This document shows positions 1 through 9,347 of a stretch of DNA of 56,765 bases, piece after piece (the first letter of the stretch is position 1; each line of letters opens with the position of its first letter). Origin of the DNA: Verrucomicrobiota bacterium (GTDB lineage: Bacteria > Verrucomicrobiota > Verrucomicrobiia > Opitutales > Opitutaceae); contig JANXRL010000107.1 of the NCBI GenBank assembly GCA_025352985.1, positions 1-56,765 of the forward strand, given 5' to 3'. The translations under genes were made by a program, and so were the position numbers. Under the pieces are notes generated by a model. That model had not been told where the DNA came from and did no database searches. It worked only from the letters and a program-made list of their open reading frames with translations.

Positions 1-105
1 CTCGTGTCGCTGCGCGATCACATGCACCGGCTCAATTCCTTTGAGGGCCTCCAGCCCCACCTTCGCTTTGAACTCCGCACTGAATGAACGTCTCTTCTTG
101 GACAT
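1..105 (-). CDS. IS3-family transposase OrfA, N-terminal fragment (cut by window edge)
   Basis: The 35 visible residues begin MSKKRRSFSAEFKAKVGLEA and continue with LKGIEPVHVIAQRHE. This is the start of the helix-turn-helix OrfA protein of IS3-family transposases (InsE/IS911 OrfA type), which binds the element ends and is normally joined to the OrfB integrase by a programmed frameshift. The ATG at 105 lies about 35 bases inside the inverted repeat, the usual spacing. The gene runs off the window, so the frameshift site and OrfB cannot be seen. Confidence 0.8.
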   Translation of the reverse strand, partial: MSKKRRSFSAEFKAKVGLEALKGIEPVHVIAQRHE

Positions 106-162
106 ATTGGACTCCTTTTTGGTTTAATTATCCCTCCTGTCTAACTTTCGGGGTCCACCTCA
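1..162 (-). mobile_element. IS3-family insertion sequence, one end only
   Basis: The left edge of the window holds one end of an IS3-type element, seen on the minus strand. The outer end reads TGAGGTGGACCCCGAAAGTT inward from about 162, which is the terminal inverted repeat type of many IS3 elements, and is followed after a short untranslated stretch by the start of OrfA. The rest of the element lies outside the window, so it cannot be told whether it is intact. No target-site duplication can be checked from one end. Confidence 0.75.
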
Positions 163-540
163 CAAATCGGCGGATGACCCGATGGGAACAAAATAAGCGA
201 TGTAGCTAGCCCACCTAGCAAGCCGATTGCCGCGACAGGTATGCGCCCCTACAGATGAGTGGATTCAGCACCCATCTGATAACAGGATGCAGAGCCTGAG
301 TTTTTTATTCCGGAAAAATTGGGAATCGCCCTTAGTATGAACGCATATTTGGCTACCGCTTATGCTCTGTTTCTCCGGGAAAAGGTCCCCCTAACTTCTA
401 TCTTTCCCATGATTACTTTAGTTGATTCGATTCGTATTTTGGTTTGGCGTCATTTGGTGGTCATCATCTGTTTTTCGGGATGCCTCGTGGGTGAGCTAAA
501 GAGCCGCGACTCGCACGATATCAGTTTCTCCATTGGTTGA
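163..540. other. Non-coding or decayed stretch between IS end and beta-propeller pseudogene
   Basis: This stretch is visibly more AT-rich than the rest of the window, with runs such as tttttta and ttttgg. A 73-codon open frame at 319-540 has no recognisable domain. It may contain the lost 5' end of the broken gene that follows, because the homologous reading of that gene can be traced back only to about 541. No RNA gene, promoter or repeat was recognised here. Confidence 0.4.
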
Positions 541-3395
541 TCGTTCGGCAGCGCAGGTAATTTTGCCCGCCGGCACCACGTGGTCGTCCTGCAAAGCCGT
601 GAGCCACGTAGCGAATGGACCACCGTGCAAACCTTCGCCGCCCAGTCCAGTCTGTTGACGCTGAAGCTGCCATCTCAGGTCAACGCACGTTGTTTAGCAT
701 CAATGCAACCATCGAGGCGGTATCGCGCACCAAGTTTCCTGCTGCGTTTTACAAGGGGCTAAATTATTTTGGTCCAAGCCAAACGACGTCAAAGGCTAAT
801 TTGAATCGCGTGGTTCTAGCTGCAAGTTCCGCCGCAATGGAGGATGTGCCCGCCTCCGCGACCTCAGATGTGCCAGAAGAGGCAGACATCTGGAAAATTT
901 CCGACACCACGGCTTATTTTTTCAACCAGCTTCGCGGTTTGCAGGTCATTGATCTGACCAAGCCGGCTACCCCAGCGCTAATCGCCAGTGTTCGGATGCC
1001 GGCGGTGGGTCAGGATTTATACCTGTTGCTTTCCGACACTGGCAGGCAGGATGTGTTGCTCGTGACCACGGAGCAGTCTGCCGACTACGGCAAGATATCG
1101 ACGCTGTTACGCGTTGTGCGCGTGGAGGGAGGCGTTGCTCGCATCGTGCAAACGGTCCGCGCGGCGGTTACACGCAGGGCAGCCGTTTGCTGGGCCGCAG
1201 ACTTTTCCTCTGCACGACGGATTGGAATACCGACCAGACCACTTTGTCCAAGTGGCTGATCCCGACTGAAAGTGCGCCAATTAACCAAGGTGATACCGTG
1301 CTGGCCGGCGGCTTCGGTGCGCTGGCTGCAGGTGCGGATTGGCTGGCGCTCGCGATGGCACCGGTCGTTCATTGGAGCCAATCGGTTTTGAGTATGTTTC
1401 ACATCGGCGAGACTGGCCTAAGTCCGCTGACGGTCGCTCCCGTCGCGCTGAAAGGCATGATCAATGACCAATATAAAATCCAATGGCGTGCAGGCGTTTT
1501 GACCACGATCGCGTAAGCCTGCACATCGGTGGCGGTGCGTTAACTACATGGTTGGAAACTTTGCGCGCCGACGGACCGACCACCGACGGTTTACGGCTGG
1601 GACAGTTGGAACTCGCCTGCGGCGAGGCTCTGCACGCACCGCGTTTCGCCGGCGACAGAGCCTACTTTGTGACGTTCCGTAATACCGACCCGCTTTTCGT
1701 GGTGGATCTTTCTGATTCTTCAAATCCCGTGATCGCGGGTCATGTTGAGGTGCCGGGTTAGTCCGCGCACATCGAGCCGATCGGCAATAAGCTGTTCACG
1801 GTTGGTTGGGAAACGGGGGCAGTGACGGCTTCACTGTTCGATGTCACCAATCCCGCCGCACCCTGTCTCCTGCGGCGACTCGCGCTGACGGACGGTTACA
1901 ATTACAGCGAGGCCAACTGGGATCCCCAGGCGCTCGAAGTCCTCCCTGATGCCGGTCTTGCGATGGTGCCGCTCGTCACCTACGGCACCGGCGAGGTGAC
2001 GAGTGGAGTGCGCCTTATCGATATCGATCTGGCGGGCGGCGATCTTAAGTTGCGAGGTCTTATCCCCGGCCAGTTCGATGCGCGCCGGGCTGCGTTGGTG
2101 AGAGACGTCGCGGTCACGCTGAGTCAGCGCAATCTTGAGACGGCGAACATCGCTAATCGTGATCAACCCGTAGTGTTGGCCAAAACGTCCCTTGCCCGGC
2201 CGGTGGACATTGTCCTGCCGGTCGGCGACCGGGTGCTGGCGGTGGAAACCGGCGGTGCATGGAGCAATACCGCTCCAACTATCCGCACCTCGCCGCTGTC
2301 CGCGCCCGATACCGTGCTGGCCGAGTATCCGCTGTCGCCAGGCTATATTCACGACGCGGCGTTGCGCGATGGCCGTCTCTACGTGTTGCGTGAGACGAGT
2401 GCCGCGAACGGGCCGGTGATCCGTTTCTGGATTATGCAGCTCGGGCAGTTGCACCTCGATGTTTTCGATGCGACCAATCCGCTTGCACTTCGCTTGCTGG
2501 GTTCTTGCGTGTGGCATGCAAGCGGGCTCGGTGCTTCGAGCATGAGTCGGCTGCTTTGGCCATCGACCAATCGTCCGGTCGTGGTTTTGGAAAATGAGGC
2601 GTTTTGGTATTTCATGCGGATGGTGCTGCGCAGCACGTCAAGTGGCATCACTACATCCTAGGCCAGCTCGACAACCAGTCGCGTCATTGCCCCGGGATTG
2701 TCCTAGCCGGGTCGTGGCCAACCACCTTGCTGGCCTTTGACTTCACCGATCCGACGGCCCCGACGGTGGGGGAGCCGCTGGCTTTGGCAGCAACTGATGC
2801 AACGCTTACTGAGCTTAAGACGGCGGGGGCCGGCCTTGTTGTGATAGGCGTGGATTAGTGGCGTGATCGTGTCGTCGGGCGTGGTCCTTCGGTGACGACT
2901 CAATCTGAACTTGTTCACGAGGTTCAAGTGATGGACACGCCCTCATAGACTTACCCGGATCCCTTTTTGATGTTTCCGAACTCGGTCGCGACGGTTTCCT
3001 AGCCTTCACGCGGATTATCGACAATCAGGTTGCCAGCAACGTCCCGGTCAGCGCTTGCGACGGGCGTGATGCGTTTCAAGTTGCCCAGACGGGAGTCCTG
3101 ATGGGAGCGATAACGGTCTCTGGTCGGAAGCTATTTTATACCACTGGAAAAGGAGTAGAGTGCCGGCGCCTGACAGATGGGGGGCAAATGGGTCACAGCC
3201 GGTTTGATTTCCTTGTCGTGGACACCGGCCCAACTGCGCGTTGTAAGTAATTAATTGCTGGCATCTGACTGGCGCCAGTTGATGGTCGCGCCCGTGGACG
3301 CCAGTTTCGCATCCGAGGATTGGGTCCTTATGGTAGGATTCGACTTGGGGAAAGTAGTGCACGCGCAGGATGGTTCATGGATCGTGCCGATGTGA
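541..3395 (+). pseudogene. Beta-propeller domain protein, multiply frameshifted
   Basis: Coherent protein sequence runs through this stretch but jumps between all three forward frames. One frame from about 720 reads ADIWKISDTTAYFFNQLRGL and QVIDLTKPATPALIASV. It changes frame near 1165 (TDWNTDQTTLSKWLIP) and again near 1490 (GDRAYFVTFRNTDPLFVVDL), meets an in-frame TAG at 1759-1761, resumes as SAHIEPIGNKLFTVGWETGA up to about 2610, changes frame to LGQLDNQSRHC and LAFDFTDPTAPTVG, and is still readable as SLFDVSELGRDGFLAFTR near 2970 and DGSWIVPM, with a stop at 3393-3395. The repeated VIDL, VFDATNP and FDFTDP blade motifs and the DIWK start resemble secreted proteins with a C-terminal beta-propeller (Beta_propel family). 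The intact protein would have exceeded 900 residues. With this many lesions it cannot yield a full product. An IS3 end lies immediately upstream. Confidence 0.8.
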
Positions 3396-3484
3396 GACTA
3401 TGGATTCGAGCTGGCTAAGCCCTGATGCGTATGTCGCTGACAGATTTCGTTTGAGGTGAATCGTCGGGGCGGCAGGTTACGCGC

Positions 3485-5143
3485 ATGGGGCTAACGTTGA
3501 GAATCCTGTGCGCGGGGGCTTCCCGAATCTGGCTTGCAACCGTGTTGCTGGCAGTTTCCGCAGTGGCTCTCACCTTGCGGTTGGCAGCGGGACGTTTTCA
3601 TGGCGATTTGAACAGCGATCAACTGCTGCCGCAGATGTTTCTCCACAGTTTGCTGCAGACCGATGATCCCATCTCGGGCTGGATTTATGGTTCGGCGACA
3701 TTCTGGTTTCCTGACTATCCCGTGTTTTGGCTACTGTATGTGCTGACAGGTATATCGGGTCTGGCGTTTCCGCTGTATGCGGCGTTTGTGTTTGTGGGCA
3801 TCGGGCTGGCGATGGGATGGGCGCTGGCCGAGGCGGGTTTCCGCGAAGGTCGAGGCTGGCTGGCGGGGATGCTGGTGGTGAACGGCGTGCTTTGGTGCCA
3901 ATTCGTCGCCGAACATGGGCGCTGGTTATGGAAGGCGGGCTGGCCGGCCTTTCACGGGGGCACGGTGATCAACGGATTTGTCATCCTCGCGTTTGTGCTG
4001 AGAGCGTTGCGGCTGGGGGGATGGACACGCTGGCGACTGGCCGGGGTGACGGCGGTGATGGTGTTGGGGCTACTTTCAAACGCATCGATTATTTTTCATT
4101 GGATCATGCCGCTTAGCGTGGTGTTGGTCTGGCAGGCTTTGCGCCGGACTGAGACCGTAAATCTGGCGTGTAGGTTTTGCGCAGGGGTGATGGTTGCGTT
4201 TGCGATCACAGTGGCGGTGCGGGCTGGGCTGTGGGTAGGAGAATATTTTTATCACGCGCCGCTGGTCCGAGAGTTGCCCTGGATTTCGGTGATCGCGGCT
4301 GGTTCAAAGCGGTTTTGGATGGATTTTGTGCCGCGTGGTTTGTTTGCGCGGGAGTGGATATTCTGGGTGCTGGGACCGCTCGCTGTGATGTCCTCCTGTT
4401 GGTGGTGGCTCAAGCGGCGCCCGAGGGCGGCGGGCGTAACGGATGCGCGGGAGATAGCCTCGCCCGTCGGCATCGGTGGTCTCGTGCTGGCCCTGCTTTT
4501 GCCGTTTTCCACGGGGTATTGGATCGATGCGAGCTGCGACCGATATATGTTCAACTGGATATTTGTGCCGCCTTGGCTTCTCGTGTTGGCACTGGCCGGG
4601 CGTGTCCCGCGAAGCCGGTTGCTTTGCGGCGGCGCCGTGGTGTTGACGGTCGCCGGGTTGGCTGTGTCGATGCCGAAGCTGGATCGTGAGGCGCTCACAT
4701 TCCCTCGTCCGGCCGGTGCGGAAGCACTGCTTGAGTTTTGTCGCGAGCGCGGACTGACGGTGGGGGCGAGCGACTACTGGGCCGGGCATTATCTGACCGC
4801 AGTTTGGCGGCATGAGGGGCCGCAGCTCATGGATATCCAAGATGCGTCGCTTACTTTTTTTTGGTGCAACAATGTCTTTGAGTATTTTCCTCATCGATTG
4901 GTCGGCACCGGGCGAATGCCTGCTGACATTCAATTCGTGGTGCTTGACCGTCTCAATGGTCAATTACTGAAGGAGCGACTAGGGGGAGAATTGGCGCTAA
5001 CTACGGTCGGTGGCTACGGGGTCGCGGTGTTGACGCCGACGCAACGTCTAAGGGCCTCCGAATTAATCTTGAAGGAGGCGCACGCCTATCTCGGGCATGG
5101 ACGTCACGCTGACTGGTTGAACCGGGAGTTGGCCAAGCCCTGA
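3485..5143 (+). CDS. Polytopic membrane protein, possible GT-C fold glycosyltransferase
   Basis: The 552-residue protein has about ten to twelve hydrophobic segments over residues 10-390, the first at 14-33, then a soluble tail of about 160 residues. The first extracytoplasmic loop contains GRFHGDLNSDQLLPQ, an acidic loop in the position where GT-C glycosyltransferases of the ArnT/PMT type carry catalytic acids. The tail has FCRERGLTVGASDYWAGHYL and FVVLDRLNGQLL. Overall shape fits dolichyl-phosphate-mannose mannosyltransferase-like proteins acting on lipid-linked sugars at the inner membrane, but no family signature is firm, so the function is inference. The gene stands alone on the plus strand between a broken gene and the convergent GH5 gene, whose stop lies 11 bases downstream of its own. 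Confidence 0.6.
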   Translation: MGLTLRILCAGASRIWLATVLLAVSAVALTLRLAAGRFHGDLNSDQLLPQMFLHSLLQTDDPISGWIYGSATFWFPDYPVFWLLYVLTGISGLAFPLYAAFVFVGIGLAMGWALAEAGFREGRGWLAGMLVVNGVLWCQFVAEHGRWLWKAGWPAFHGGTVINGFVILAFVLRALRLGGWTRWRLAGVTAVMVLGLLSNASIIFHWIMPLSVVLVWQALRRTETVNLACRFCAGVMVAFAITVAVRAGLWVGEYFYHAPLVRELPWISVIAAGSKRFWMDFVPRGLFAREWIFWVLGPLAVMSSCWWWLKRRPRAAGVTDAREIASPVGIGGLVLALLLPFSTGYWIDASCDRYMFNWIFVPPWLLVLALAGRVPRSRLLCGGAVVLTVAGLAVSMPKLDREALTFPRPAGAEALLEFCRERGLTVGASDYWAGHYLTAVWRHEGPQLMDIQDASLTFFWCNNVFEYFPHRLVGTGRMPADIQFVVLDRLNGQLLKERLGGELALTTVGGYGVAVLTPTQRLRASELILKEAHAYLGHGRHADWLNRELAKP

Positions 5144-5154
5144 ACCGGGTGTTT

Positions 5155-6177
5155 TTACGTGGAAGGCAGTGTCAGCAAGGCTTGCTTGAGCGGTTCGTGC
5201 CATGCCTTGGTTTGCGGATCGTAAACGCCGAATCCGGAACAAAATTCCCAGTAGGCCCAACTGAAGCCGAGACGCCGTGCTTCCATTGCCACAAATCGAG
5301 TCCAGCTTGCGCGCGATTCGATGTCAGCCTTCGAAAAGGCGCCAAACTCTCCCAGAAAAACCGGACGGTTATACTCGCGCGACCATTTCGCCGCTTTCTC
5401 GAGCGCAACACCTACAAATTTTCGTTCGGTGTCACTGCCTGTCCATCGGAGAACCGGCCATTTTTCTGCGCCATCTATCCAAGATGCTCCTTGGTGCGTG
5501 AAGTGAAACGGTTCGTAGAAATGCACCGTCACGATCAACCGCTGATCCTCGGGCGGCAATCGCAGTGAGCCCAGTTGATCGATGGAATTCCAACGATCGG
5601 GGCCAACGATCACTGGTCGAGACGGGTTGGTTTTTCGCACCTCCTTAAGCAGCACCGGAATGGCCGCATTCCACTTTTCGCCGACGAATTTGTCGTGCGG
5701 CTCGTTGTAGAGCTCGAAGTAAACGGATGCGGGCCGGTTTTTGTAGCGCTTGGCGATTTGCGTCCACAAGGCGGTCAGGCGGACGAGGTTCGCATCGGGC
5801 GCGGCGTCCATCTCCTCATAGTGGTGCGCATTGACGATGATGTTGAGCCGGTTGGCAGTTGCTTGATTGATCGCCCAGTCCACCCGTGCCGCGAACATGG
5901 GGTCGATGGTATACGGAGCAGTGGCCAAGGCATGCGCAGACCAGCGCACCGGCAACCGCACGGTGTCGAAGCCGGCCTCGCGGATCATGCGGAAATACTC
6001 TGGCTGTAGGGTCACACCCCATGCGCCTTCGTTCGGTGCATCAAGAGCGTTGCCCAGGTTGACACCGCGTCCGAGACGCGCGTTGGCCGCCTGAATACTC
6101 TCCATGGGATCGGCGGCCACTCGCGCCGCGACGAGTGCGGTCAGCGTGCATACAAGAACTCTCAAACTCATCTTCAT
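5155..6177 (-). CDS. Secreted glycoside hydrolase family 5 (endoglucanase/beta-mannanase-like)
   Basis: The 340-residue protein starts with a signal peptide (residues 1-22, MKMSLRVLVCTLTALVAARV then AADP) and continues as a single GH5 TIM barrel. Family signatures are visible in order: RGVNLGNAL near 37-45, GFDTVRLPVRWS at 69-80, NAHHYEE near 116, ELYNEP with the acid/base Glu159, TVHFYEP near 217, and FLGEFG with the nucleophile Glu277. Both catalytic glutamates and the YW near 309 are present, so it should be an active retaining beta-glycanase in the periplasm or outside the cell. GH5 members with LGNALD and HYEEM are often cellulases, but substrate cannot be read from sequence. There is no carbohydrate-binding module. 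A terminator-like hairpin separates it from the upstream response-regulator gene. Confidence 0.88.
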   Translation of the reverse strand: MKMSLRVLVCTLTALVAARVAADPMESIQAANARLGRGVNLGNALDAPNEGAWGVTLQPEYFRMIREAGFDTVRLPVRWSAHALATAPYTIDPMFAARVDWAINQATANRLNIIVNAHHYEEMDAAPDANLVRLTALWTQIAKRYKNRPASVYFELYNEPHDKFVGEKWNAAIPVLLKEVRKTNPSRPVIVGPDRWNSIDQLGSLRLPPEDQRLIVTVHFYEPFHFTHQGASWIDGAEKWPVLRWTGSDTERKFVGVALEKAAKWSREYNRPVFLGEFGAFSKADIESRASWTRFVAMEARRLGFSWAYWEFCSGFGVYDPQTKAWHEPLKQALLTLPST

Positions 6178-6215
6178 AGGATGAATTTTGCGCCCGTGTG
6201 GTTATGGAAACAATG

Positions 6216-6241
6216 TTCAAAACACACGGCCAAGGCCGTGT
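6216..6241 (-). terminator. Putative intrinsic terminator after the response-regulator gene
   Basis: ACACGGCC at 6224-6231 and GGCCGTGT at 6234-6241 form a perfect 8-bp inverted repeat separated by two bases. Read on the minus strand it is followed by GTTTTG, a short T-rich run. It lies 15 bases past the stop of the response regulator at 6256 and upstream of the GH5 start, so it probably ends the former transcript. Confidence 0.5.
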
Positions 6242-6255
6242 CGTCTATTCGTGGA

Positions 6256-7428
6256 TTACTCTTCTCCGGAATACACGTGAAACAGCATATCGTGGAAGAG
6301 AGGTTCAGTGCATTGGGGTTCTTTGGCGATGGCGGTCTGGATCTGCATCATGGACACGATGGATGTGAGCCTGGCCTGAAGCCGCGCGATTTCGATGGTC
6401 CGGTGCAGCTGCATGTAGTCGCCCGGCCACTTTTCCAGCTCGATCCATTTAAGCGCGGCTCCGCCCAAGGTTTCCCTTCCGCTGCTGACGCGGTGGAGAA
6501 TGGCCTTGGCAATCTCGGGCCAGTCCTGACGGCGAGAGAAGAAGTCGGGAATCTGAAACATGTTGGCCATCGCCCTCATCAGGAGGAACTCGTTAAAATG
6601 TAGTTCGCAGAGGGAAGTCTGCGTGCAGAGGACGAGGCGGAGGCGTTTTGATAGTTCGGCGTGCGGCGCAAGCCGTCCGCGGACAAATTTTTCGAGCAGG
6701 CCCTGCCTGTCGTGATCCAGGCGTTCCGCGTCGAGGACCACGAAGAACAAAGGGTGCCGGGTGGCATGCGCGGGCCTCAAAAGTGCGTCGAGGCGTTGTG
6801 AGTCCAGCTCATCGGCATGGCAGACAAGTTTGTGGCAATTGGCGGTGGGGGCGGCGTTGATCGCGAGCTCGAAGCGGCCCGAGCCATGGGGGCCTTCGAT
6901 AATGGCCACGGAGCGAAAATCGCGCAGTCGCTTGAGATCCGCGTTGAGTTTGAATGCCGCTAGGGAAGCGCCTGCTGTTAGCGGGCTCGCAGGCGGAGCG
7001 TCATAGGCGTGCGCGTCCGCGCCGAGGGTAGTCCTCGTTGATGGGCGTGCGGGCCTTTGGGCGAGGATGTGGGCGATTTTTTCGCGGAGCGTGCTCGGGT
7101 TGACGGGCTTGGAGAGCAGATAGATGACACCGAGCTCTTCGTAGCGGGTGGCTTGATCGGGGGTGACGGTTGCTGAACAGATCAAGACAGGCAGATCGGG
7201 CAAGAAACCGCGCAGTTCGGCGAGCGTGTCCACTCCGTTGAGATTGGGCATCTCGTTGTCGAGAATTGCCAAGTCAAATGGTTGGGCGCGCAGAGCGGCC
7301 AATGCCTCTTTGCCGTCGAAGACGCTGGTCACGGTATGACCGGTATTTTCGAGCAAAAGGACGAAGACGTTGCGAAAGTGCAGGGAATCGTCGGCAATAA
7401 GAAGACGGGCGGCATCGGGATTGGTCAT
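6256..7428 (-). CDS. Response regulator: receiver domain plus degenerate AAA+ (NtrC-like) domain
   Basis: The 390-residue protein begins with a canonical receiver domain (residues about 8-125): acidic pair Asp13-Asp14, phosphoacceptor Asp57 in AILDNEMPN, the switch residue in LICSAT, and the conserved Lys in LLSKP. The second half (about 150-370) resembles the ATPase domain of sigma-54 activators but is degraded: the Walker A site reads GPHGSGRFEL, without the usual GKS/T lysine; the Walker B strand is LFFVVLDAERLD; no GAFTGA loop that contacts sigma-54 is seen; and there is no C-terminal DNA-binding helix-turn-helix. It is therefore unlikely to be a classical sigma-54 activator and more likely to act by protein contact. 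A second, stand-alone receiver gene lies just upstream on the same strand. Confidence 0.75.
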   Translation of the reverse strand: MTNPDAARLLIADDSLHFRNVFVLLLENTGHTVTSVFDGKEALAALRAQPFDLAILDNEMPNLNGVDTLAELRGFLPDLPVLICSATVTPDQATRYEELGVIYLLSKPVNPSTLREKIAHILAQRPARPSTRTTLGADAHAYDAPPASPLTAGASLAAFKLNADLKRLRDFRSVAIIEGPHGSGRFELAINAAPTANCHKLVCHADELDSQRLDALLRPAHATRHPLFFVVLDAERLDHDRQGLLEKFVRGRLAPHAELSKRLRLVLCTQTSLCELHFNEFLLMRAMANMFQIPDFFSRRQDWPEIAKAILHRVSSGRETLGGAALKWIELEKWPGDYMQLHRTIEIARLQARLTSIVSMMQIQTAIAKEPQCTEPLFHDMLFHVYSGEE

Positions 7429-7671
7429 GGCGGGCGTTATGACACGGCTACACTTTCAAACTGGCGGCTTGGGAATGCGTTTGCCCGTGACGGGGCGGGT
7501 GGGCAATGCGGCGGAAATTCACAGTGACTTTTCCTAGCCTCTTTCGGGCCATTCCCTCCGCCAAATGGAGTCATGCACGATTTTTCTGCCCAAACCCATG
7601 GGCGCCATTACGCCAATGGCCGTGGCTTTTAGGAAATTCTGAAAGGGGTCACCCGTTACGAAAGCGAGGGA

Positions 7672-8049
7672 CTACTTAAGCTTCAGCGTAATCACTGTGC
7701 GTATGATGTCGATCAAGGCGCCGTCGGTGAATGGTTTTTTCAACTGGGCGTTCACGCCCAAGGCGGCGATTTGCGGCAGGACTTTGTGATCGGTCGAAGC
7801 GGTGAACATGATAACCGGAACGAGTCGGAGCTGGGGGTGAGACTTGAGCATGGTAAGCATTTCCAGGCCGTCCATGATGGGCATGCTCACGTCGAGCAGC
7901 AGGAGATCGGGAAGGTTCCGCTCCATGGCAAAGAGTCCGTTAAAACCGTTGGCCGCTTCGTCCACGGTGCAGGCAAATCCGCCCAAAGCTTTTGTGGCGA
8001 TGATCCGGACTGCCTTGGAATCATCAATTACAAGAATATGGGGGCGCAT
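7672..8049 (-). CDS. Single-domain response regulator (CheY-like)
   Basis: The 125-residue protein is only a receiver domain. It has the acidic pair Asp9-Asp10 in VIDDS, phosphoacceptor Asp53 in LLLLDVSMPIMDG, the Thr/Ser switch in IMFTAST and the Lys in LKKPF. No output domain is present, so it passes phosphate on or binds a partner, as CheY and Spo0F do. It lies 243 bases upstream of the larger response-regulator gene on the same strand, with no histidine kinase gene in the window. The partner kinase is therefore unknown. Confidence 0.85.
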   Translation of the reverse strand: MRPHILVIDDSKAVRIIATKALGGFACTVDEAANGFNGLFAMERNLPDLLLLDVSMPIMDGLEMLTMLKSHPQLRLVPVIMFTASTDHKVLPQIAALGVNAQLKKPFTDGALIDIIRTVITLKLK

Positions 8050-8201
8050 GACGGGTGGCAGGGATCAGCGCGAGTCTGCAGGACTGGGCAAAGACATTGT
8101 GCGGGCGAGGCAATACGCTTTGGCGACGTGCGTGCGGCAAAATGATGGAGCTCGCCCAAATTCGATTCGCCGCGGACCGCCAATAAGACAAACTTGGCCT
8201 C

Positions 8202-8474
8202 TTACTCCGCTTTTTTAAAAGCGAGGTGGGTGGAAGCGCGGCTCCGGGCAGGCGGAGACTCACGGTCTAACTCCTCTTGCGTGGCGAGCTGGTAGCTGAT
8301 TTTGCCCTCGGCGATTTCTCGGAGCGCGGTGTCTTCGGGAGAGAGTTTTTCCAAAGATTCCACTAAGGGACGGCTGCCTTGCCTGAGCTGCTTCACACGT
8401 CGCGAGACGATGTTGACCAAGATCATGGGGTCATCGACGACCAGCAGGGCGTTTTTAAGATAGTCGTCTCTCAT
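8202..8474 (-). CDS. rpoZ: DNA-directed RNA polymerase omega subunit
   Basis: The 90-residue protein reads MRDDYLKNALLVVDDPMILV then NIVSRRVKQLRQG, with RPLVE and ALREIAEGKISYQL following. This is the omega pattern: an N-terminal helix, the VNIVSRRVKQL helix that contacts the beta-prime C-terminus, and the AL-EI--G-I segment. Omega helps assemble beta-prime into RNA polymerase and, in many bacteria, forms part of a ppGpp site. In many bacteria rpoZ sits next to gmk and coaBC; here those neighbours are absent and the gene stands between two response-regulator genes and a hypothetical gene. Confidence 0.82.
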   Translation of the reverse strand: MRDDYLKNALLVVDDPMILVNIVSRRVKQLRQGSRPLVESLEKLSPEDTALREIAEGKISYQLATQEELDRESPPARSRASTHLAFKKAE

Positions 8475-8792
8475 GGAATTAATGACGCCATCGGGAAGTG
8501 GGGGACGGCATTTAATATGACATCCTCAGAACCTCTTGTTTTCGGCGGTTCAATCACCATGGAAAGGACTTTGCGTGAAGACGATGCATATCGCGTCTTT
8601 TGCCAAGTGGATCACGCAACGCGCTGACGGGATAAGCGATTCAAGGGATTATAGTTGGGGTGGGGAAGCAGCGCGGCGGGATTTCGGTGTTTTTACACAA
8701 GTGTCAGGATGCTCCTTTTCCGTGGCATGGGTGATGCTGGCTAGAGATTTGCAAAATCCTCCCTGAATGGGCTGCGATGACGCCAGCCACCT
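8475..8792. other. Intergenic region upstream of rpoZ and the 8793 gene
   Basis: This 318-base divergent gap must carry the promoters of rpoZ (leftward) and of the gene at 8793 (rightward). An AT-rich patch with tttaatatga at about 8510-8520 could hold a leftward -10 element, but no matching -35 box at a good spacing was found. No RNA gene, repeat or hairpin was recognised. Confidence 0.4.
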
Positions 8793-9347
8793 ATGGAATC
8801 CGAATCACCCGTCACAATACATCAGATACTCAATCGCGGCTCCGTAGCATATAAACTGAAGTGGACGGAAACGGGAATCGAGCACGATAAGAGCTTTCCG
8901 ACGGAAGCCGAAGCTGTGATGGAGATGGGTGCGATCGAAGAACGGATTCGGGTGGCGGCGATGGCGGGTCAGGGACTGACGGTTAATCCTTTTGGAATGC
9001 ACATCCCTTTTATCAACTCGAAGGACGTGCATTTCGCGGCGCTCAAGCTGCAACCACGGGGGTTAAAATTCAGGGAATCGATTGAGGACTATGTCGCGGC
9101 CGTCAACATCGCCAAGGAAATGGGTATGAGCGTGGCGGCGGCGGTGGGAGGGCTAGCGGAACTGAATCGTTCTCTGGAGCCCTACGATATGTCGCCGCAA
9201 CAGGCGATTTTCGAGTGGCTGGAAATAAAAAGCCAGATCGGCGATCGTCCGCTATACGAGGTTCTGCGCGCGTATTTGAAGATGTCGGCTCAGACCGGGA
9301 CGCTGAAGCCAGACGAGACGGCGGGTGAGGTTCCGAGCGCGACTTAA
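8793..9347 (+). CDS. Hypothetical protein
   Basis: The 184-residue protein is soluble and mixed alpha/beta at its start: residues 1-50 (RGSVAYKLKWTETGIEHDKS, then FPTEAEAVMEMGAIEER) look like a small beta-hairpin domain such as those that precede the core-binding part of tyrosine recombinases. The remainder is helical (ESIEDYVAAVNIAKEMG, AVGGLAELNRSLEPYD, PLYEVLRAYLKMS). No catalytic residues are apparent and no recombinase catalytic domain follows. The stop overlaps the convergent transporter gene by four bases. I do not recognise a function. Codon use looks like that of its neighbours, so it is likely a real gene. Confidence 0.65.
   Translation: MESESPVTIHQILNRGSVAYKLKWTETGIEHDKSFPTEAEAVMEMGAIEERIRVAAMAGQGLTVNPFGMHIPFINSKDVHFAALKLQPRGLKFRESIEDYVAAVNIAKEMGMSVAAAVGGLAELNRSLEPYDMSPQQAIFEWLEIKSQIGDRPLYEVLRAYLKMSAQTGTLKPDETAGEVPSAT

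Noticed and set aside
319-540. A 73-codon frame after the insertion element end
   Set aside because: No domain, no credible ribosome site, and it lies in an AT-rich stretch before a decayed gene.
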